Source: Dugong dugon (Eukaryota; Chordata; Mammalia; Sirenia; Dugongidae). From it: DNA of 64,000 nt. The position numbers and the translations under genes are program-made. Below the pieces are notes generated by a model. It worked only from the letters and a program-made list of their open reading frames with translations. It made no database searches and was not told the DNA's origin. Positions 1 to 10,913 of the stretch are shown in pieces (the first letter of the stretch is position 1; every line of letters begins with the position of its first letter). Location of the stretch: the NCBI GenBank assembly GCA_030035585.1, contig CM057462.1:120647234-120711233 (forward strand). Direction: 5' to 3'.

Positions 1-385
1 CAGGAAAATTATATGAAGACTTAAATGGTTACCAATGATTTATGTTTATGTTGTTTTACGTTTTCACATAAAGTGTTTCCTTTGCTTTTCAGAAGACTGA
101 GGTTTTTCATATCACCTAACTCAATAATATTGCAAATAAGATGCATAATTGTTTATTAAATGAAACTTAGCATCTCGTTCAGTGTAGCATAGCTAATTAG
201 AAGTAGAGCTTGGACTAGAAAAGGGTTAGACACCCTATCTTTTCACTGTGAACTTTATGTGTCAAAGCAGACAAAAGGCAATAGTGCATGCCTTCCTTCC
301 CCTTTCCCCTAGTTTAATTATGACCATGTTGTGAGATGCTGTAAACTTGCTTTTAGGTACTGACTTTTAAAGTTCCAAGCTATCA
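1..385. other. Intron 2, no recognisable feature
   Basis: AT-rich intronic sequence. I see no exon, no clear repeat and no long open frame here. Confidence 0.5.
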
Positions 386-1460
386 TCGATTGAATTGTGT
401 CCCCTGAAAACATAGTATCAATTTGGCTAGACCATGATTCCCAGTATTGTGTGATTGTCCATCATTTTGTCATCTGATGTGACTTTTCCTATGTGTTGTA
501 AATCCTCCCTTTATGATGTTAATGAGGTGGGATAGGCAGCAGTTACGTTAATGAAGCAAGACTCAGTCTACAAGATTGGATTGTGTCTTGGGCCAATCTC
601 TTTTGAGATATGAAAGAGAGAAGCAAGCAGAGAGACGGGAGGACCTCATACCACCAAGAAAGCAGAGAGACGGGAGGACCTCATACCACCAAGAAAGCAG
701 TGCTGGGAGCAAAGCGGATCCTTTGGACCCGGGGTTCCTGAGTGGAGAAGCTCCTAGTCCAGGGGAAGATTGACAGAGGCCTTCCTCCAGAGATGACGCC
801 CTGAATTTGGACTTCTAGCCTACTAGGCTGTGAGAGAGTGTTTGTTAAAGCCATCTGCTTGTGGCATCTCTGTTACGCAGCACTAGATAACTAAGACGGA
901 ATTTGTTACTGAGAGAGTGGGGTGCTACTCTAACAGATACCTAAAATGTGGACACAGTTTTGAAACCGTAAATGGATAGAGGATTCAGAAGGAAGGGAGG
1001 AAAACTGTTAACACCGGAGACAGCGCACATAGTGAGAACCAGCAGCAGCAGAACCAGGAGACCAGTGCCAGACAGTGCTAGAGCCGGCCCACGACGCGAG
1101 AGAGCTGAGTGCCCTTGCACAGAGGCTTCCTGGTGGCAGAAGGATGCCTCCGGGCACTTAGCAGTAGAGCTAGGCTTGCCCACCCACAGAGCAGGAGAGC
1201 TGAGTGCCTTTTGGTCAAAGTTTACATGTGGAGTAGGGTGCCTCCAGGCACTTAGCGGTGGAGCTACAGAGCTTTGGAACACTTGCCCCAGCAGGGCAGA
1301 TGCAGGCGTGAGGCCCAAGGGCCAAGAGACCCAAGGAACCTGGAAGCAGAAGCTGAAGAGACAAGGAACACAAGAAGCCGAGATGCCTCAGTCTCAAAAG
1401 GTATGGCCACGACCTCTGGGGTTTCAAAGGGTGGAGCCATGGCCTTTGGGTAACTAAGAC
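386..1460 (+). mobile_element. MaLR/ERVL-type LTR followed by internal sequence
   Basis: About 386-895 resembles a MaLR-type LTR: an opening like TGAATTGTGTCCCC, an AG-rich middle and an end near CAGCACTAGATAACTAAGA. From about 900 to 1460 the sequence reads like the non-coding internal region of a MaLR element (TTACTGAGAGAGTGGGGTGC then TACCTAAAATGTGG). MaLRs are non-autonomous ERVL relatives. No gag, pol or env frame is recognisable; the short open frames here are incidental. The family name is by pattern memory; the exact subfamily is unknown. Confidence 0.6.
626..695 (+). repeat. Exact 35-bp tandem duplication inside the LTR
   Basis: Bases 626-660 and 661-695 are identical (each starts AGCAGAGAGACGGGAGGACC). 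This is a local duplication within the LTR rather than part of the usual MaLR structure. Confidence 0.95.
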
Positions 1461-1514
1461 ACAAGCCTTAAACTTCAAGCTCTATATAAAATACTAATAA
1501 TTTTAGTTAAATTG

Positions 1515-1725
1515 TTTTGTTGTTAGCTTCAGTTGAACCAACCTCCAGCTCTTGTGACCCCATGCACAAGGAAACAGACCACTGCCCTGTCCTATGCCAT
1601 CCTCATAACTGATTGTGGATCACCACATTGTGATCCATAGGTTTTTCACTACATGATTTTCAGAAGCAGATTGCCAAGATACTCTTCCTAGTCTATCGTA
1701 GTCTGGAAGTTAAATTGTAATAACT
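1515..1725 (-). mobile_element. Degraded RTE/AfroSINE-tail fragment
   Basis: Contains a diverged reverse-strand version of the tail shared by RTE and AfroSINE copies elsewhere in the window: an equivalent of the CCAACTC...GACCCCA stretch near 1540-1562, then CTGTCCTATGCCATCCTC as in the RTE copy at 25985-26005. Too diverged to place precisely. Confidence 0.45.
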
Positions 1726-1727
1726 TT

Positions 1728-2592
1728 TTTGGGGGGCATTAGGTGAAAGCTTAAATAGCAAATTGGTTTCCCATTTGATAGTTTGTACACAAAATGTTCC
1801 ATGACACTGGTTTCATTCCTGACAATGTGCCTGCCCTCCCCCCATTTCAGCATGCGTTCCCCATTTCCTTTCGTCCTGAATTTCTACCCCTTCCTGCTTT
1901 CTCATCTTTGCTTTTGGGCAAATGTTGCCCTTTTGATCTCGTATAATAAATTGTTCTAAGGAATACCTTCCTCTCAAGTGTTATTGTTTATTTTACGGGC
2001 CTGTCTGTGGTTTGGCTGATGTCTGGTCTCTGGTAATGGCTTTGGTTCCAGCTTAGAAGGGTGTCGTAGGGCCATAGTCTTGGGGGTTCCTCCAGTCTAT
2101 ATCAGACCAGTAAGTCTGGTCTTTTTTGTGAATTGGGTTTTTGTTCTGCAACGTTTTTTCTACTTTGTCCAGGACCCTCTGTTGTGATCCGAGTCAGAGC
2201 AGTCCATAGTAGTAGCTGGGTGCAATCTAGTTTTTCTGGTCTCAGGATGTGTAGGCTGTGTGGTTCATGTAGTCCATTAGTCCTTGGAACTAATTGTTCC
2301 TTTGGGTCTTTGGTTTTCTTAGTTCTCTTTTGCTCCAGATGGTAAGAGACAAATAATTGTCTCTTAGAATGGCCAGTCACAAGGTTTTAAGACCTCAGAT
2401 GCTACTCACCAAAATAGGATGCAGAACTTTGTCTTTGTGAACTATGTTGTGCCAATTGACGTAGATGTCCCACAAGTCTATGGTCCTTCACCAGCAAGCC
2501 TAGGAACTTTGTTTCACAAGGTGTTTGATTATGTCTGTGAAGTTGCCCTGACTGTGGCTCTTGTGTGTTCTATTGTCTATATTGTTGTATAA
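1728..2592 (-). mobile_element. L1 3' UTR, 5'-truncated copy, reverse strand
   Basis: The reverse complement matches the L1 3' UTR at 48410-49140 and 51095-51850: the same ordered landmarks appear (the GACCAGACTTACTGG box, the GGTGCCCAGCTACC region, the AAACTTTCACCTAA end with poly(A), here read as T-rich sequence near 1728). It holds no ORF1 or ORF2 sequence, as expected for a short 5'-truncated insertion. Confidence 0.75.
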
Positions 2593-2595
2593 GCA

Positions 2596-2757
2596 TGGAA
2601 ACCCCAGTGGCATAGTGATTAAGAGCTATGGCTGCTAACCAAAAGGTCGGCAGTTTGAATCCACGAGGTGCTCCTTGGAAACCCTGTGGGGCAGTTCTAC
2701 TCTGTCCTGTAGGGTTGCTGTGAGTTGGAATCGACCCAACAGTGATGGGTAACAGGT
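2596..2757 (+). mobile_element. AfroSINE, short form
   Basis: tRNA-derived head with A box (GTGGCATAGTGATTAAGAG) and B box (GCAGTTTGAATCC), then GGGCAGTTCTACTCTGTCC, and the tail near GAGTTGGAATCGACCC. About 160 bp, directly abutting the L1 fragment on its left. Confidence 0.9.
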
Positions 2758-3367
2758 ATGTAGAAGTATCCACTTCAGTGACTTTTTAAAATAGGTGTTT
2801 TGCACTTTAAGTGAGGCCCATTGTCTTTGGATAACTTTTTTTTTAATATTTCTTAACCTATTTAAGGCCACTTAAATTATATGCTGTGGCACTTAAAAAA
2901 AGAAGTAGACATTGTTCCTTGCCCTATCCAGAGTCCTTGCATACATATAATCTGTTCTCTGTGTTTTTCTTAATGGCTAGTAAGCTCATACATGATTGGT
3001 AAATGGAGAAATGATGTTGGTATAAAAAAGTTACAAGGGCTCATATATGATTTTTTTCCCCAGAATGTTAATGTTTTATGTCACCAGGTAGTGACAGGAT
3101 TGTTACTGTTTTTTGTTAATGCTCTGGTTATGAAGTTAGAATTTTGAGAAGTCAGACCTAACCCTCAACTCTTTTGTCCATAAGCCTTGTTGTTTTTAGT
3201 GTATGATTTTCCACAGCTTAGGGTTTTTCAGGTTGTATTGCATTATAGCAGAATTGCCTACATAGTTTGTTAAGATTTTATTATGACCTACTGAATGACC
3301 TATTGAAGTGAAACATTTATTTATTAATATGCCAAATTATGTTATTAATATTACTTATTAATGTGCG
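2758..3367. other. Intron 2, no recognisable feature
   Basis: AT-rich sequence without an exon, long frame or repeat that I can name. Confidence 0.5.
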
Positions 3368-5626
3368 AAGTTATATTTACACTATACTGTAGTCTGTTAA
3401 GTGTGTAGTAGCATTATGTCTAAAAAACAACATACATACCTTAATTAAAAAATACTTCATTGCTAAAAAAAAAGTGCTAACCATCATCTGAGCCTTTAGC
3501 AAGTCTTAATCTTTTTGCTGGTGGAGGGTCTTGCCTCAGTGTTGATGGCTGCTGACCAATCAGGTAGTGGTTGCTGAAGGTTGGGGTACCTGTGGCAATT
3601 TCTTAAAATAAGTTAACAGTGAAGTTTGCCGAATCAATCTACTCTTCATTTCATGAAAGATTTATGTGTAACATGTGAGGCTGTTTGAAAACACAGTAGA
3701 ACTTCTTTTAAAATTGGAGTCAGTCTTCTCAAACCGTGCTGCTGCTTTTATGAACTAAGTTTAGGTAATATTCTAAATCCTTTGTTGTTGTTTCAACAAT
3801 GTTCACAGCATCTTTACCAGGAGTAGATTCCATCTCAAGAAACCACTTTCTTTGCTTATCCATAGAAAGCAATTCCTTATCCATTGAAGTTTTATCATGA
3901 GATTGTAGCAATTCAGTCACATCTTCAGTCTCCACTTCTAATTCTAGCTCTCTTGCTGTTTCCACCACATCTGTGGTTACTTCCTCCACTGAACTCTTAA
4001 GCCCCTCAAAGTCATCCATGAAAGTTGTAACTCTTCCACACTCCTGTTAATGTTGATAGTTTGACCTCCCATGAATCACGAATGTTCTTAATGGCATCTG
4101 GAATGGTGAGTCCTTTCCAGAAGGTTTTCAATTTATTGCCCAAATCCATCAGAGGAATCACTGTCTATGCCAGCTATAGCCTTACAAAATGTAATTCTTA
4201 AATAATAAGACTTGAAAGTCAAAATTACTCCTTGATCCATTTGCTACAGAATGGATGGTGTGGTAGCAGGCCTGAAAACATTAATTCCTTATATATCTCC
4301 ATCAGAGCTATTGGGTGACTGGATGCATTGTCAGTGAGCAGTAATATTTTGAAAGTAATCTTTTTTTCTGAGCAGTAGGTCTCAACAGTGTACTTAAAAA
4401 ACCGTGTTGTAAACAGATGTTCTGTCATCCAAGCTTTGTTGTTCCATTTATAGAACACAGAGTATATTTAGCATAATTCTTAAGGGCACTAGGATTTTCA
4501 AAATGGTAAATGAGCATTGGCTTCAACTTAAAGTCACAAGCTGCATTAGCCCCTAACAAGAGACTTAGCCTGTCCTTTGAAGCTTTGAAGCCAAGCATTG
4601 ACTTCTCCTCTCTAGCTGTGAAAGTCCTAGATGGCATCTTCTTCCAATGTAAGGCTATTTCATCTACATTGAAGGTCTGTTGTTTACTGTAGCCACCTTC
4701 ATCAATTATCTTAGCTAGATATTCCGGATAACTTGCTGCAGCTGCTACATCAGCACTTGCTGCTTCACCCTGCGCTTTTATGTTATGGAGACAGCTTCTT
4801 TTCTTAAACCTCATGAATCAACCTCTGCTAGCTTTAGTCTTTCCTTCTGAAGCTTCCTCACCTCTCTCAGCCTTCAAAGAATTGAAGAGAGTTAGGGCCT
4901 TGCTCTAGATTAGGTTTTTGACTTAAGGGAATGTTGTGGCTGGCTTGATCTTCTATCCAGACCACTAAAACTTTCTCCATATCAGCAATAAAGCTGTTTC
5001 GCTTTGTTATCATTTGTGTGTTCACTGGCATAGCACTTCTAATTAACTTCAAGAACTTTTCCTTTGTATTCACAACTTGGCTGTTCGGCGCAAGAGGACT
5101 AGCTTTTGGCCTGTCTTGGCTTTTGACACACCTTCATCACTAAGCTTAATCATTCTAGCTTTTGATTAAAGTGAGAGACATGCGACTCTTCATTTCACTT
5201 GAACACTTACTTAGGGGCCGTTGTAGGGTTATTAATTGGCCTAATTTCAATATTGTTGTGTCTCGGGAATAGGAGGCCTGAGGGGAGAGAGAGAGACAGG
5301 GAATGGACAGTTGGTGAAGCAGTCAGAACCCGCACAACATTTATCAATTAAGTTTGTCATCTTATATGGGCCCCAAAACAGTTACAGTAGCAACATCAAA
5401 GGTCACTGATCACAGATCACCATAACAGGTATAATTACAATGAAAAAGTTTGAAATATTGGGAGAATTACCAAAATGTAACATACAGACGTGAAGTGAGC
5501 ATGTGCTGTTGGAGAAATGATGCTGATAGACTTGCTGAACTCAGGGTTGCCACGAACCTTCAATTTGTAAAAAAAAACGCAATATCTGCAAAGTACAATA
5601 AAGTGAAGTACAAAAGAAGGTACAGC
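3368..5626 (-). mobile_element. Tigger1 DNA transposon (pogo/Tc1-mariner), decayed
   Basis: About 2.26 kb, close to the 2.4 kb length of Tigger1. Reading the minus strand from right to left: the AGTACAATAAAGTGAAGTAC-type inverted-repeat remnant near 5593-5612, the helix-turn-helix DNA-binding half near 4815-5170, then a DDE transposase half in broken frames. At about 4270-4380 the frame reads [10 protein letters not shown], the Tigger catalytic-region motif with its second Asp. The left end (AAGTTATATTTACACTATAC near 3368) matches the subterminal region; the outermost bases of both inverted repeats are lost or eroded. Frameshifts and stops divide it into pieces at 3729-4019, 4225-4458, 4425-4814 and 4867-5073, so it encodes no active transposase. 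Tigger1 is a boreoeutherian/eutherian-wide fossil, so this copy is old. Confidence 0.88.
4225..4814 (-). pseudogene. Tigger1 transposase fragments, DDE core
   Basis: Two overlapping minus-strand frames (4425-4814 and 4225-4458) together cover the central part of a pogo-type transposase. The first carries [18 protein letters not shown], the first-Asp region of the DDE core; the second carries [10 protein letters not shown], the second-Asp region. A frameshift lies in the overlap and the C-terminal third is broken again further left. Known family role: cut-and-paste transposition at TA. As it stands this is a fossil. Confidence 0.85.
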
Positions 5627-6764
5627 AAAGCTAAAAATCACTCTGACAGAAAATGAAATTCTGAAATTTAGTTGGCATCTTCTAAGTGATTGTTTTGAAA
5701 GGACTCTTTTTTGTCTCAACTAATTTAAAAGTTTCTAAATGCTTGCCTAGAAACTCTTCTGATGCTGTACAAGTCTAGCACAAAAATGAGTATTATTCCA
5801 GCAGCTTGTTGTATGTAGCTAACCCTTTTGCCAACCGCTGAAATGTTTATGTTACTGGTTTAGCTCATTCTTGAAATTTTCAGTGCACAGTGTGAAACTT
5901 ACACCGTTGTGAGAATCTGTGTGAGGTGTTTAGAATCAGCCTGTTTGACTTAGCTTCTTTTTGAATCGTAACTTTAATTTATAATTAATCATTTTTTCTG
6001 GGAATTATTCTTTTTTTCTCCCTTCCTATTTATCCCTGAGATACCTCAAAGTTAGGCAGCAGTGTAAATGTGAATTCCTTTGGTCGTAAACATTGTACTA
6101 AACCAAATATTTTTTCAGATTTTACTGGGTTTTTACCATTTATAGTAATACTTTGTTATTGCTTTTCACCTTATGTCTAGTACTTTAAGCCTTTTAATGC
6201 TGAAATATTTTGAGCAGATTCATTCTCAGAGATATTGTCTCTATACTTTAATTGTGTTTAAGCTAAAGCTGAGGCACTGTATTGTTGATCTCTGCCTGTA
6301 GACTATCCCAACCCTGTATTGATCTAGTCCTCAAGCTTGTCTATTTAGACTCTAGGCTCTAGAGAGAGAGCTAAAGATGTCAGAAGTATGTGGATCTTTG
6401 GTTCTTCTAGGTATTTTATACCCATATTTTCCTATCTGAAAATCCCTGATTTTGAAATTATGAACATATATCCAAAGTTATAAGTTAATATTTAGATGCT
6501 ATATGAATGGGGCAAAAGCAGCTTTACTAAATATTAAGTGAATTACTACCAATCCTTTTCTGGAACTTAAAATCCCATAGAATACTCCAATTATAGCTTT
6601 AGTTTTATTTTAAAATATTTTTGTCTCAGGATATTATTTTACCAAATTTCTAAACTATAAACTTCTTAGAGCTATATAATACTCATAAATACAAGTTTAC
6701 ATACTAAGATATGTACTTGAATGTATGCTAATTTTATATTTATTTTAAGAAGTGATAAATGGTT
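5627..6764. other. Intron 2, no recognisable feature
   Basis: AT-rich intronic sequence. No exon or repeat assigned. Confidence 0.45.
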
Positions 6765-6765
6765 T

Positions 6766-6976
6766 ATTAAAAAAAACCAAACTCGTTGCCATCAAGTCCA
6801 TTCGGACTCATAGAGACCCTATGGGACAGAGCAGACCTGCCCCATAGGGTTTCCAAGGCTGTAACCTTCATGGAAGCAGACTGCCACATCTTTCTCCCAC
6901 AGAGCAGCTAATGGGTTCAAACACCAACCTTTCAGTTAGCAGCCAAGTGCTTAACCACTGTGCCGCCAGGGCTCCT
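6766..6976 (-). mobile_element. AfroSINE, long form, 84 bp before exon 3
   Basis: Reverse-strand copy: an A-rich block then ACCAAACTCGTTGCCATCAA (tail), the GGACAGAGCAGACCTGCCCC body, a CTGCCACATCTTTCTCCCAC middle segment that is present only in long forms, then reversed B and A boxes (ACCAACCTTTCAGTTAGC, CCACTGTGCCGCCAGGGCTC). It lies between the likely branch-point region and the upstream intron of exon 3. Confidence 0.92.
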
Positions 6977-7059
6977 TAAGTGGTTCATAGGAGAGCAAAA
7001 TCTTTTAAAAGATCTTGTGCTTTTTTTGAAATCATTGGTAATTTTAACTTTTCTCCTAG

Positions 7060-7188
7060 ATGCCAGGATAGAAGAATTTGTTTATGAAAAACTGGATAGA
7101 AAAGCTCCAAGTCGTATAAACAACCCAGAACTTTTGGGACAATATATGATTGATGCAGGGACTGAGTTTGGCCCAGGAACAGCTTACG
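7060..7188 (+). CDS. SH3GLB1: SH3GLB1 exon 3, N-BAR domain residues 73-114
   Basis: 129 bp, bounded by acceptor TTCTCCTAG and donor GTAAGT. The first two bases complete the codon for Asn72; the last base (G) starts the codon for Gly115, completed in exon 4. The 42 full codons begin ARIEEFVYEKLDRKAPSR and end GTEFGPGTAY, which I recognise as endophilin B1 and identical to the human protein as I remember it. The segment lies in the N-BAR domain that forms a crescent-shaped dimer and bends membranes. Tyr80 (TAT at 7083-7085) falls at the position reported as a Src phosphorylation site. An upstream in-frame ATG at 6960 is intronic and is not a start. Confidence 0.97.
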
Positions 7189-9184
7189 GTAAGTGAAAGG
7201 CAAAAAGTTCTGGTAAGAAGTATCTTTACGTTTAGATTTTTTAGTACTTAAATACATTATTAACATTTGCCTATTATTAGTAAAATCAGTTTTCACTTCA
7301 AATTTGTCATGTTAAAATTTTGAATGAAGTGAGAAATGAAAGTTGTCAGTAAATATGTACAGTTCAATTTAGTATTAATATATTTAAGGATATATTATTC
7401 AGAGAATTTACATTATCTTTTTACTATTGAAAGGTTAAGTGAATTCTTCACTTACCCTACAGTTGAATCTTAAAAATATCTCGTTATACTTCTCATGATA
7501 TACTGTAATTTTTATTGACATATGTCTCCTCTACTTGATTTTTTTTAAGCTTCTTGAGGGTTTATTTCTGTCTTAAAGTTACTTGGCACATAGTGTTTGA
7601 GCAGATCATTTACTGTTTTGATTACGCAAGAATGTCAGTACCTGTTGGGGAAATATAGTGAAACCTGTGAGAGCCAGGACGCAATGGGACTTGCCTTGTT
7701 TTTCCCGGCCTTAAGGTCTTCCACCTTTGACAGGGTGTAGCCTTTGCACTTTTCTGTTGCTCTCTGTTAGTGGAAAATATTTGAATTTTTCTTACCTGAT
7801 GAGTTTGCACCTTACACAAGGTTCTGGCTTTCACACGTTTTACTGTATTTGTGTTTTTCTTCTCTGACAGGTTTCTGCCTTCACAGGCTCCAGCTTTCTC
7901 AGGTTTTTCTGTGTAATTGAGAACAAAATCTACTCCCAATCTCCACAAAAACAGAAAAGAAAGAAAACAGTTTTATTGTTGAATAAGCATTAAACCAGAA
8001 TGTGATAAGTAAAAGATTGCAAAGCTGTAAAGAAATCTTACCCTTTCATATAGCTAAGGGGATACAACCCATTAAATGTTAACTTTCTAGTATCTTTATG
8101 GCCACAGAGCCACTTGAAGTTACGCTAATCTTCTCAGGAACCTGGAGGTAGGGACGTGATCTTCTTTATGATCGCATTTCAAGAGAGATGGCTCCTGGAT
8201 CCTTGAGGAAACATCTTTGACTTACCTGCTTTTCAAAGAGAGACTTTTACAGTTAGGAGTTTTCTAAAGTAAATGTTGGAAGGAAGCGGGGAGGAGTCTC
8301 TTCCTTATTTTTGATTTGTATTTCTCCTTACATTTCCCAGAAATACTAACATTGGTTATCTTTGGATGTTGGAATTGTACTTAATTTCTATTTTCTTTCT
8401 ATATTTTTCCAATTTCTATAATCCTATTTTATAGCTAAGCCAGCTTTGTTAATTGCTGTAATGAGTTTTCTAACGTATAACTCTGAAGCTCAAAGTTATA
8501 CATCTTTATTATGCCTCAAATCTAATTTTCTCAGAACATGAGATTATTTCAGATTCCTGTAGCTGCTTTTCTTGTTGTGTATATTCCTGTTATATATTGT
8601 AATAATTCTTTTCATGAAGACTTGAAAGAAATTGTTCTTTTGGGATGTGATATGGTAGATTAAATGATTTTCCTGATTTACAAACTAGCTCACAAATTCT
8701 AGGATTAAATAAACTTAGTTTTAGTGGTTAACTTTGTGTCAGAAGGAAATAACCTAAATATGGTGTAATGCCACTATTCCATTGACTGGCTTTTAGATGT
8801 ACAACTTTGAAACTTTGACTTTGTGTTCTTCAAAATCTCATTCTCTCAGAAGTCTGAAAATGCTTAAAATTTCTCCAGTTTTATTTCCAAATTAATACCT
8901 ATAAATTTTTAGAAAAAGTTTATGTACCAAGCAGGTAGTTTTACTGCCTACTTATGTCAGACATGATTAGATGTTGGGATCATAGAGGTACATAAAGGAG
9001 ACCCAGTCCCTTCCTTCACCAAGCTGAAAGTCTAAGTAGAGCATGAACATTAGGAAGGTGTCTAGATTTCGATTTCCTTTTTCAATGTGTTTGATCTGTT
9101 TGCACTTCTAGTAAGCCCAGTGAATGTACCCTGATTATTGGAATTGCACTTTGTAAACCTGTTTATTAGTAACTGATAATAGCT
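7189..9184. other. Intron 3, left part
   Basis: No exon. About 7620-8330 has a different texture from its AT-rich surroundings (CTTCTCTGACAGGTTTCTGC, repeated CAGG-T phrases, then a stretch with GGAGGTAGGGACGTGATC) and may be a dispersed element that I cannot name. The rest is AT-rich and featureless. Confidence 0.4.
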
Positions 9185-9640
9185 AATAATTGAGTATTCC
9201 AGGCATTGGTCTAAGTGCTGTATGGATTATATGCATCATTTCAGTAAACACTCACTTACATCCTGCTTATAATGCAAATTATGTTATCTCTATTTTAAAG
9301 ACAAGGAACCAGGTTTAAAAAGGTTAAACAATTTAACTATGATCATACATGGAGACTTGGTGGCGCAGTGGTTAAAGTGCTTAGCTGCTAAACAGAAAGT
9401 CAGCAGTTTGAACCCCCCAGCCACTCCACAGAAGGATGTGGCAGTCTGCTTCTTGTAACAGTTTACAGCTTGGTAACACTGTAGGGCAGTTCTACTCTGT
9501 CCTGCAGGGTCGCTGTGAGTTGGAATCAACTCTATGGCAGCAGGTTTGGTTTTTTGGTTTATGATCATATGGCTAGTGAATGATTCAAATGCAGATCTGT
9601 CTGTATCCAGAGACTGCCCTTCTAGCTACTATGCTGTATT
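9185..9640 (+). repeat. MIR SINE, split by an AfroSINE
   Basis: About 9185-9340 and 9565-9640 read as one MIR: GAGTATTCCAGGCATTGGTCTAAG, a body with TTATCTCTATTTTAAAGACAAGG, and, after the insertion, ATGGCTAGTGAATGATTCAA and the CTGTATCCAGAGACTGCCC end. The insertion separates the halves cleanly. Confidence 0.75.
9348..9559 (+). mobile_element. AfroSINE, long form, with target-site duplication
   Basis: Starts GGAGACTTGGTGGCGCAGTGG and ends GGTTTGGTTTTTTGGTT. The 10-bp TATGATCATA occurs at 9338-9347 and again at 9560-9569, flanking the copy: a target-site duplication. It contains the middle segment (GATGTGGCAGTCTGCTTC) absent from short forms. Confidence 0.93.
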
Positions 9641-9952
9641 AACTTCCCTACAGATCAAATCTAATTTCATTCTAACACGCAGGAATGAAAAACCACAGAA
9701 CTAAAGTTTTATTAGAGATAATGCTGGAAGTGGAACCCTGCTCTTGTGGTTCCCTTTCTGGTGCTCTGTCTACTTTCCGCTTTCTTTGTCCTATTTAAAT
9801 ATCAGGGTATATGTATTACAAAAATGTGGACTTATTTTTTTTACTTAAGATATAAATGTGTAAACTATTATTTATAGATATTTGAGACAGTGCTTACATA
9901 TAGAGACAGAGGAGAAATTGTGACTTGGTCTACTTATTAAAATATTGTGAGC
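9641..9952. other. Intron 3, no recognisable feature
   Basis: Unassigned intronic sequence between the MIR and the next AfroSINE. Confidence 0.45.
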
Positions 9953-9954
9953 AT

Positions 9955-10125
9955 TGTGCCCTGGTGGTACAGTGGTTAAAGAGCTTCACTACTAACCAAA
10001 AGCTCGGCATTTCAGATCCACCAGCCGCTCCATGGAAGCCCTATGGGGCAGTTCTGCTCTGTCCTATAGGGTCGCTATGAGTCAGAATCAACTTGATGGC
10101 AACAGGTTTTTTGGGGTTTTTTTGG
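9955..10125 (+). mobile_element. AfroSINE, short form
   Basis: Head GCCCTGGTGGTACAGTGG, diverged B box, GGGCAGTTCTGCTCTGTCC, and tail TCAACTTGATGGCAACAGG followed by a T/G-rich end. Lacks the long-form middle segment. Confidence 0.92.
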
Positions 10126-10277
10126 TATTTTTATAAGTATATCTACACAATTTAAACTGTGATCATAAATATTTTAGTGTATATACCTCTCTTATACCAA
10201 TTTGAACTGGTACAATTAACTATGCCTTGGTGGAAAATTCATCTTCTGTATTTTCATTTAGGTATTTATAATCTTAG

Positions 10278-10708
10278 GAGACCTGGTGGCGCAGTGGTTA
10301 AGTACTCGGCTGCCGACGTAAAGGTTGGCAGTTCAAACCCAGCAGCTGCTCCATGGGAGAAAGATGTGACAGTCTGCTTCCGTAAAAGATTAACCAAACC
10401 GAAACTCACTGCCTTCAAGTCAATTCCAAACTTACAGCGACCCTATAGGACAGAGTAGAACTGCCCCATAGGGTTCCCAAGACTGTGATCTTTACGGAAG
10501 CAGACTGCCACATCTGTCTTCCAAGGAGCAGCTGGTGGGTTTGAACGGCTGATCTTTTGGTTAGCAGGTGAGAGCTTAACCCTGCACCACCAGGCAGCTC
10601 CTCCATGAAAGATTACAGCATTGGAAACCCTATGGGGCAGTTCTACTCTGTTCTATTAGGGTCACTGTGAGTTGGAGTCAACTCAATGGCAATGGGTTTT
10701 TTGGTTTG
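10278..10708 (+). mobile_element. AfroSINE (+) interrupted by a second AfroSINE (-)
   Basis: The outer copy runs 10278-10391 (GGAGACCTGGTGGCGCAGTG to CTTCCGTAAAAGATT) and resumes at 10604-10708 (GATTACAGCATTGG to the TTTTTTGG tail). Confidence 0.93.
10392..10603 (-). mobile_element. AfroSINE (-) nested inside the outer AfroSINE
   Basis: Reverse copy from AACCAAACCGAAACTCACTG (tail) to GCACCACCAGGCAGCTCC (head). The host word AAAGATTA is present on both sides (10385-10392 and 10608-10615), which is the target-site duplication and shows the minus copy entered the plus copy. Confidence 0.93.
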
Positions 10709-10913
10709 ATATGTATAATCTTAAATTTACTTTTGAAGTAAACTACCTTAATTACAGCTTATTCCATTTGATTTTACTTAAATAACAAGTGACAACTAAC
10801 TTTAAAATCAGCAGATCAAACTGCTGATTTATCTTTGTTACATGATTTTTTTATTTTCTGATGTTACCAGACAATGGTAAAGAAAACTTTTCTCCAACTT
10901 TTCTCCTTTGCAG

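Noticed and set aside
576-773. Open frame of 65 codons on the plus strand
   Set aside because: It lies wholly in the LTR and depends on the 35-bp tandem duplication (repeated REDLIPP-type text); no start context or family support.
972-1457. 161-codon open frame
   Set aside because: In the MaLR internal region; Ser/Arg/Pro-rich translation typical of a chance frame, overlapped by equally long minus-strand frames.
7622-7948. 108-codon minus frame in intron 3
   Set aside because: Lys-rich text with no family; lies in the unassigned block and on the strand opposite to the gene.
10874-10913. ATG in frame upstream of exon 4
   Set aside because: It precedes the acceptor CAG at 10911-10913; the exon starts at 10914 by join with exon 3.
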